This document shows, in pieces, positions 59,412 through 64,000 of a stretch of 64,000 bases of DNA (positions are counted from its first letter, which is position 1; each line of letters opens with the position of its first letter). The notes beneath the pieces were generated by a model. It had not been told where the DNA came from, ran no database searches, and saw only the letters and a list, made by a program, of their open reading frames with translations. The stretch comes from Mycolicibacterium sp. GF69 (GTDB taxonomy: Bacteria; Actinomycetota; Actinomycetes; Mycobacteriales; Mycobacteriaceae), in assembly GCF_003284965.1 (NCBI RefSeq), contig NZ_QMEW01000001.1:1-64000 (forward strand), written 5' to 3'. The position numbers and the translations under genes were made by a program.

Positions 59412-60758
59412 TCAGAAGAGTAGTTGGGCTATCGAATAGATCGCGAGGCCCGCCAGCGCACCCACCACGGTGCCATTGATCCGGATGAATTGCAGGTCGC
59501 GTCCGACGTGCAGTTCGATGCGCCGGCTGGCCTCGCCGGCGTCCCACCGCTCGATGGTCTCGGTGATGATCGCGGTGATCTCGATGCCGTACCCGTCGAC
59601 CAGGTGCTGGGCTGCGCGGATGATCCAGTTGTCGACTTTGTCGCGCAGATCGGCGTCGTCGCGCAGCGACTCCCCGATCACCATCACCGAGTCCGCGATC
59701 CGGGTCCGCAGAGCTGACGACGGGTCGTCGACCGACTCGAACAGGATGCGCTTGGCCGCCGTCCACGCGGTCTCGGCCGCGCGGGTGACCTCGTCGCGGG
59801 CCATGACCTGTTCCTTGACGTTCTCGGCGCGCTGGATGGTGGCCTGATCGTGCTGGAGGTCGTCGGCGAACTCGAACAGGAATCGGGTCGCCGACCGCCG
59901 CAGTTCGTGGTCGGGGTTGCGTCGGACCTTGTCGGTGAAGTCCATCAGTTCCCGGTGGATGCGATCGCCGACGAGGTGATCCACCCAGCGCGGCGACCAG
60001 GTGGGCGAATCGCGTTCGATCACCCGGTCGATGACGGGCCCGGCATTGAGCGACCACTGGAACGCCCGGTCGGCGAGGAGTTGCAGCAACGCCTCCTGGC
60101 GGTGTTCGGCCAGCAGCGTGGCCAGTACCCGGCCGATGGGCGGGCCCCATTGCGGCTCCGCGACGCGCTTGACGATCATCCGGTCGAGGACCTGCTGCAC
60201 ATCCTCGTCGCGCAGCATCTCCACGAGCACCCGCAGCACGGTGGCGGTCTCGGCGGCGACGCGTTCGGCGTGGGCGCGTTCGGAGAGCCACTTGCCGAGC
60301 CGGCCCGCAACATCGGCGCTGCGCAGCTTTGTCGACACCACCTCCGCGGAGAGGAAGTTCTCCCGGACGAACGTGCCAAGACCCTCCCCGAGCTGGTCTT
60401 TCTTGCGCTTGATGATCGCGGTGTGCGGGATCGGGATGCCCAGCGGATGCTTGAACAGCGCGGTGACCGCGAACCAGTCCGCGAGCGCGCCGACCATGCC
60501 GGCCTCGGCGGCGGCCCGCACGTAACCCACCCAGCCGGGCGCACCGTGGGACTGCGCCCATGTGCAGAGCAGGAAGACGATCGTGGCGCCGACCAGAAAG
60601 CTCAGCGCGACGACCTTCATCCGCCGCAGTCCACGGAGGCGTTGCTCGTCGGCGACGGAGTCGGCCCCGGCTAGCGATTCGGCGAAGCTGGTCCGCGCGG
60701 TGGGCGGAGCCGCCGGGGTGCCCGGGGGGTGCAGCCCGGCGCTCGGTCTGTGTGCCAC
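59412..60758 (-). CDS. DUF445 membrane protein (Rv0473-like)
   Basis: This 448-residue protein has transmembrane segments near the start (VVALSFLVGATIVFLLCTWA, about residues 47-66) and at the extreme end (GTVVGALAGLAIYSIAQLLF). A long helical cytosolic region joins them. DUF445 landmarks are AAAEAGMVGALADWFAVTAL, FKHPLGIPIPHTAIIKRKKD and GRDLQFIRINGTVVGALAGL. The function of DUF445 is unknown. It resembles a membrane scaffold. GTG 60758 follows GGAGGGG. An in-frame extension to 61001 overlaps the divergent TetR gene. Counterpart: Rv0473. Confidence 0.9.
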   Translation of the reverse strand: MAHRPSAGLHPPGTPAAPPTARTSFAESLAGADSVADEQRLRGLRRMKVVALSFLVGATIVFLLCTWAQSHGAPGWVGYVRAAAEAGMVGALADWFAVTALFKHPLGIPIPHTAIIKRKKDQLGEGLGTFVRENFLSAEVVSTKLRSADVAGRLGKWLSERAHAERVAAETATVLRVLVEMLRDEDVQQVLDRMIVKRVAEPQWGPPIGRVLATLLAEHRQEALLQLLADRAFQWSLNAGPVIDRVIERDSPTWSPRWVDHLVGDRIHRELMDFTDKVRRNPDHELRRSATRFLFEFADDLQHDQATIQRAENVKEQVMARDEVTRAAETAWTAAKRILFESVDDPSSALRTRIADSVMVIGESLRDDADLRDKVDNWIIRAAQHLVDGYGIEITAIITETIERWDAGEASRRIELHVGRDLQFIRINGTVVGALAGLAIYSIAQLLF

Positions 60759-60797
60759 CCCTCCATCATCCGCTACGACGCGCGTGGCTCCGGTCCG

Positions 60798-60829
60798 TTG
60801 ACCCGCGTGGTCAAGATCGGCCGTACTAT
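60798..60829 (+). promoter_or_regulatory. Candidate promoter of the TetR-ppk2 operon
   Basis: TTGACC (60798-60803) and TACTAT (60824-60829) are separated by 20 bp, longer than ideal. The start would be near 60836, leaving a 26-nt leader with ACGGGGAAAG before the GTG. Confidence 0.35.
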
Positions 60830-60861
60830 CGAGTGGAATTAGCGAACGGATCACGGGGAAA

Positions 60862-61569
60862 GTGGTGCAGCGGACCGAAGCGATCGCGGTCAAGACGGAC
60901 GGCCGCAAGCGGCGTTGGCACAAGCACAAAGTGGAACGCCGCAATGAGCTCGTGGATGGCACCCTAGAGGCCATCCGTCGTCGCGGTAGCGGCGTCAGCA
61001 TGGACGAGATCGCAGCGGAGATCGGCGTCTCGAAGACGGTGCTGTACCGCTACTTCGTCGACAAGAACGACCTGACGACCGCGGTGATGATGCGGTTCGC
61101 CCAGACCACTCTGATTCCGAACATGGCCGCTGCGCTGTCGTCGAATCTGGACGGTTACGCGCTGACCCGCGAGGTGATCCGGGTCTACGTCGAGACGGTG
61201 GCCGCCGAGCCCGAGCCCTATCAGTTCGTGATGGCGAACAACTCCGCGAGCAAGAGCCGGGCGATCGCGACGTCCGAACAGATCATCGCGCGGATGTTGG
61301 CGGTGATGCTGCGCCGCCGCATGGTCGAGGCCGGAATGGACACCGGGGGTGTCGAGCCGTGGGCCTACCACACCGTCGGAGGCGTCCAGCTGGCCACGCA
61401 CTCGTGGATGTCCAACCAGCGGATGACTTCAGACGAGCTGATCGATTACCTGACCATGCTGTCGTGGAATGCGTTGTGCGGCATCGTCGAAGTCGGAGGA
61501 TCGCTGGAGAGGTTCCGTGAGCAACCGCACCCGTCACCGGCATTGCCGCCGGTGCAGGATATTCAGTGA
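60862..61569 (+). CDS. TetR-family transcriptional regulator (Rv0472c-like)
   Basis: This 235-residue TetR protein has an N-terminal basic patch (DGRKRRWHKHKVERR). Its helix-turn-helix is VSMDEIAAEIGVSKTVLYRYF (about residues 45-65), and a long helical effector domain follows. The GTG at 60862 is the likely start. Its stop overlaps the ppk2 start (GTGA), so it controls or is co-expressed with a polyphosphate kinase. In M. tuberculosis the syntenic Rv0472c is instead followed by small genes and mycolate methyltransferases. Confidence 0.9.
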   Translation: MVQRTEAIAVKTDGRKRRWHKHKVERRNELVDGTLEAIRRRGSGVSMDEIAAEIGVSKTVLYRYFVDKNDLTTAVMMRFAQTTLIPNMAAALSSNLDGYALTREVIRVYVETVAAEPEPYQFVMANNSASKSRAIATSEQIIARMLAVMLRRRMVEAGMDTGGVEPWAYHTVGGVQLATHSWMSNQRMTSDELIDYLTMLSWNALCGIVEVGGSLERFREQPHPSPALPPVQDIQ

Positions 61570-62411
61570 GCAGCACTTCGAGGATTGCTGAAGCGGTACG
61601 ATTCCGCGCCGGCGACGAGGTCGCCGAGCTCGACCCCTCGGCGACACCGGGTTTCAGCGGCGCGAAGGCCGATGCGGCGACGGTGCAGCCGCAACGCAGC
61701 AAGCGGCTGGCAGAGCTGCAGGAGATGCTCTACGCCAGCTCGAAGACCTCCGACGAGAGACGCTCCGTGCTGCTGATACTGCAGGGCATGGACGCCGCCG
61801 GCAAAGGTGGCATCGTCAAACATGTTGTTGGCGCGGTGAATCCGATGGGTGTCCGATACACCGCGTTCGGCAAGCCGACGCCCGAAGAGCTGGACCATCA
61901 CTTCCTGTGGCGCATCCGACGTGCCTTACCGCCATCGGGACACATCGGTGTCTTCGACCGATCGCACTACGAGGACGTGCTCATCGTCCGGGTGCACAAC
62001 CTGGTGCCGCCGTCGGTGTGGGAGCCGAGGTACGAGGAGATCAACGCGTTCGAGCGCGAACTCGTCGACGGTGGAACGACTCTGGTGAAGGTCGCGATGT
62101 TCATCTCGCTCGACGAGCAGAAGAAGCAGTTGCTCGAGCGACTCGACGACCCGACGAAGTACTGGAAGTACAACCCCGGCGATATCGACGAACGTCTGCG
62201 GTGGCCGCAGTACCAGGAGGCCTACCAGGCGATGCTCGACCGCACGTCGACGGACTATGCGCCGTGGCATGTCGTGCCGGCCGACCGTCGGTGGTACAGC
62301 AGGCTCGCCGTGACCGAATTGCTGATCGGAGCTCTCGACGGTCTCGACTTGTCGTATCCGCCCGCCGATTTCGACATCGCCGCCGAACGCCAGCGACTGC
62401 TCTCGTCGTAA
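61566..62411 (+). CDS. ppk2: Polyphosphate kinase 2 family protein
   Basis: This 281-residue P-loop kinase transfers phosphate between polyphosphate and nucleotides. It has Walker A GMDAAGKGG (residues 74-82), Walker B region FDRSHYEDVLIVRV, and the lid EQKKQLLERLDDPTKYWKYN. The length and single domain match class I to III PPK2s, but which nucleotide it prefers cannot be told. GTG 61566 overlaps the TetR stop. With ppx at 37.6-38.6 kb, the window encodes both synthesis and degradation of polyphosphate, though far apart. Confidence 0.92.
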   Translation: MSSTSRIAEAVRFRAGDEVAELDPSATPGFSGAKADAATVQPQRSKRLAELQEMLYASSKTSDERRSVLLILQGMDAAGKGGIVKHVVGAVNPMGVRYTAFGKPTPEELDHHFLWRIRRALPPSGHIGVFDRSHYEDVLIVRVHNLVPPSVWEPRYEEINAFERELVDGGTTLVKVAMFISLDEQKKQLLERLDDPTKYWKYNPGDIDERLRWPQYQEAYQAMLDRTSTDYAPWHVVPADRRWYSRLAVTELLIGALDGLDLSYPPADFDIAAERQRLLSS

Positions 62412-62436
62412 TTGCGCCGCACCTCCCCTCCCGCGC

Positions 62437-62492
62437 GCCGAGACTGCGGTTTCTGACGAATTTCGGCCGATTCCTCTCATAAACCGCAGTCT
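62437..62492. repeat. Dispersed hairpin element, copy 2
   Basis: The 18-nt sequence CGAGACTGCGGTTTCTGA (62437-62454) is identical to that at 51324-51341. Here CGAGACTGCGGTTT pairs perfectly with AAACCGCAGTCTCG (62479-62492), a 14-bp stem. It lies 26 bp after the ppk2 stop and may terminate it. No other gene is seen in the 119-bp gap. Confidence 0.8.
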
Positions 62493-62530
62493 CGTGGAAC
62501 CGGTAGAGCGCTTCCGGCATCTAACTGAAT

Positions 62531-63370
62531 ATGGACCGTCTCATCGTGGGCAGCGACGCACTCTTAGCCGGCATCGTGACACGTCACGACCTGCGCACCG
62601 ACTACTTCAAGGTGCATCACAACGTATACGCGCCGATAGGAATGGAACTCGACGCGCGTGCTCGAGCACATGCCGCGTGGCTTTGGTCTCGCGGACAAGC
62701 GACACTATTCGGTCACTCGGCCGCGGCGATGTTCGGAACTCGGTGGCTACCGCCTGACGGGCCGGCAGAACTGGCACGAATACGGCATCGATCTCCGCGC
62801 GGGATCGTCATCTACAGTGGGACGCTCGACGATGACGAGGTCTGCCTGCGAGGCAGCTTCGACTGCACGACACCCGCTCGCACGGCCTATGACCTCGGCC
62901 GGCGCGTACCAGGGGATCTGGGGATCATTCGAATCGACGCCCTGCTCAACGCGACCGGGTGCACCATCGCCGAAGTACACGGCATCGCGAACCGCTATCC
63001 CGGCGCACGGGGCATTCGCGAACTGCGCGCGACGTTGGATCTCGTCGATGGTGGCGCGGAATCACCGAAAGAGACCGAGCTTCGCCTGCTGATCGTCCGT
63101 GCCGGGTTGCCTCGCCCGGCCACGCAAATCCGCGTTGGTAGTCGCCGAATCGACATGGGCTGGCGCCAGTGGAAAGTGGGCGTGGAGTACGACGGAGTCC
63201 AGCATTGGACGAGTCAGGACATCCACGCCGGAGATATCGAACGGTTGGAGTTCCTCGCCGCCCAAGGCTGGCTGATCGTGCGGGTCAGCGCGCGTCATTT
63301 ACGGACTCAACGAGCAGAGATCGTGCGCCGGGTATGCGAGGCGCTCAGGAGCCGCGGCTGCTCCATCTGA
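62531..63370 (+). CDS. DUF559 (PD-(D/E)xK nuclease-fold) protein with AbiEi-like N-terminus
   Basis: This is a 279-residue protein. The N-terminal part (GIVTRHDLRTDYFKVHHNVY, LWSRGQATLFGHSAAAMFGT) resembles the winged-helix half of AbiEi-type antitoxin-like proteins. The C-terminal part is DUF559, with VGVEYDGVQHWTSQDIHAGD and IERLEFLAAQGWLIVRVSAR, fitting a PD-(D/E)xK nuclease fold. Mycobacterial genomes carry many such proteins and their function is not established. It stands alone, without the nucleotidyltransferase partner of AbiE systems. It replaces pcaA/umaA seen at this place in M. tuberculosis. Confidence 0.82.
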   Translation: MDRLIVGSDALLAGIVTRHDLRTDYFKVHHNVYAPIGMELDARARAHAAWLWSRGQATLFGHSAAAMFGTRWLPPDGPAELARIRHRSPRGIVIYSGTLDDDEVCLRGSFDCTTPARTAYDLGRRVPGDLGIIRIDALLNATGCTIAEVHGIANRYPGARGIRELRATLDLVDGGAESPKETELRLLIVRAGLPRPATQIRVGSRRIDMGWRQWKVGVEYDGVQHWTSQDIHAGDIERLEFLAAQGWLIVRVSARHLRTQRAEIVRRVCEALRSRGCSI

Positions 63371-63387
63371 TCACCGTGCGCTCGGCG

Positions 63388-64000
63388 CTAGTACGTGTAG
63401 AAGCCCCGACCCGACTTCTTGCCCAACTGGCCCGCCTCGACCATCCGCAGTAGCAGCGGCGGCGGAGCATAGTGCGCGTCCTTGAGCTCATCGAACATCG
63501 AATCGGCGATCAGCTTCATCGTGTCCAACCCGATCAGATCCGACAGCCGCAGCGGCCCCATCGGATGCGATAAGCCCGCGACGATCGCCTTGTCGACATC
63601 CTCGACCGTGGCGACACCGGACTCGACCATCCGGATCGCCGACAACAGGTAGGGCACCAGCAGCGCGTTGACCACGAAACCCGAGCGGTCGCTGCACCGG
63701 ACGACCTGCTTGCCCAGCGCCTCGCTCGCGAACTTCTCGGTCCGCTCGAGGGCACCGTCCGACGTCACCAGCGTGCTGACCAGTTCGACGAGCGGCAGCA
63801 CCGGCACCGGGTTGAAGAAGTGCAGGCCCAACACACGGCTCGGGTTCTTCGTCGCCGCAGCAATTTTCATGATCGGGATGCTCGACGTGTTCGACGCAAG
63901 CACCGCGTCGGGGTCGGTGATGATGTCGTCGAGCGCAGAAAAGATCTTGCCCTTGACGGCCTCGTCCTCGACGACCGCCTCGATCACGAGCTGCCGGTCG
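63388..64000 (-). CDS. fadB2: 3-hydroxybutyryl-CoA dehydrogenase, C-terminal part (cut by the window edge)
   Basis: The visible 204 residues cover the end of the NAD-binding domain and the complete C-terminal helical domain. Landmarks are VLASNTSSIPIMKIAAAT, VLGLHFFNPVPVLPLVELV (catalytic His), DRSGFVVNALLVPYLLSAIR and GLDTMKLIADSMFD, ending GKKSGRGFYTY. They identify a 3-hydroxyacyl-CoA dehydrogenase of the 3-hydroxybutyryl-CoA type. The frame runs open past 64000. It converges with the DUF559 gene, leaving 17 bp. Counterpart: Rv0468. Confidence 0.93.
   Translation of the reverse strand, partial: DRQLVIEAVVEDEAVKGKIFSALDDIITDPDAVLASNTSSIPIMKIAAATKNPSRVLGLHFFNPVPVLPLVELVSTLVTSDGALERTEKFASEALGKQVVRCSDRSGFVVNALLVPYLLSAIRMVESGVATVEDVDKAIVAGLSHPMGPLRLSDLIGLDTMKLIADSMFDELKDAHYAPPPLLLRMVEAGQLGKKSGRGFYTY

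Noticed and set aside
62531-63370. DUF559 protein considered as half of an AbiE toxin-antitoxin pair
   Set aside because: No nucleotidyltransferase partner is adjacent. The neighbours are ppk2 and fadB2.

Overview
The window is high-GC DNA from a Mycobacterium/Mycolicibacterium-type actinobacterium. GTG and TTG starts are frequent, ATGA/GTGA stop-start overlaps are dense, and -10 boxes of the form TANNNT sit about seven bases before start codons. From about 8.5 kb to the right edge, the gene order follows, with insertions and losses, the M. tuberculosis block Rv0531 down to Rv0468, read here in reverse. Rv numbers are synteny and sequence recollection, not a database search. I see no rRNA, tRNA, CRISPR array, insertion sequence or prophage.

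Layout. 0-8.5 kb is accessory: a DUF1214-like protein and TetR regulator divergent from a sulfotransferase, then a six-gene MoxR AAA+/DUF58/VWA membrane operon and a SnoaL-like protein. 8.5-16.3 kb holds Rv0531/Rv0530A/Rv0530 homologues and the completely overlapped operon hemL-phosphatase-resA-ccdA-resB-ccsB, which joins heme precursor synthesis to cytochrome c maturation. 16.3-22.1 kb holds an Rv0523c-like protein followed by accessory genes: a 41-residue basic protein, two orphans, a P450, a PPOX protein, a disordered protein, and a DUF2236-TetR pair. 22.1-29.1 kb is the tetrapyrrole cluster hemA-hemC-hemD-hemB with trailing membrane proteins and a glutaredoxin-like gene. 29.1-38.6 kb carries a SerB1-like phosphatase, a MaoC-like protein, an acyltransferase, an epimerase-like protein, ribosomal protein bS22, a BldC-like regulator, proC, a thioesterase, a TIM-barrel protein, an acidic repeat protein and ppx.

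38.6-50.5 kb contains a Cys-rich protein, a YCII protein, regX3-senX3, gpm, a YbjN protein and mshA, an inserted VapBC pair, a ROK regulator, an SDR, an L,D-transpeptidase (lprQ), murB and a DUF2505 protein. 50.5-56.6 kb has a methyltransferase-like gene, a nitrilase and an LmeA-like protein, then a three-gene sedolisin/lipoprotein/membrane unit with no counterpart I know in the M. tuberculosis order. 56.7-64 kb has deoC, small secreted and membrane proteins, hbhA, an XRE regulator, a DUF445 protein, a TetR regulator, PPK2, a DUF559 protein and the 3' part of fadB2.

The best candidates for something undescribed are the sedolisin unit (53.2-56.6 kb), the MoxR/VWA operon, the orphan pair at 17.2-18.3 kb, the 41-residue basic protein, and an 18-nt sequence that recurs inside two different hairpins at 51.3 and 62.4 kb.
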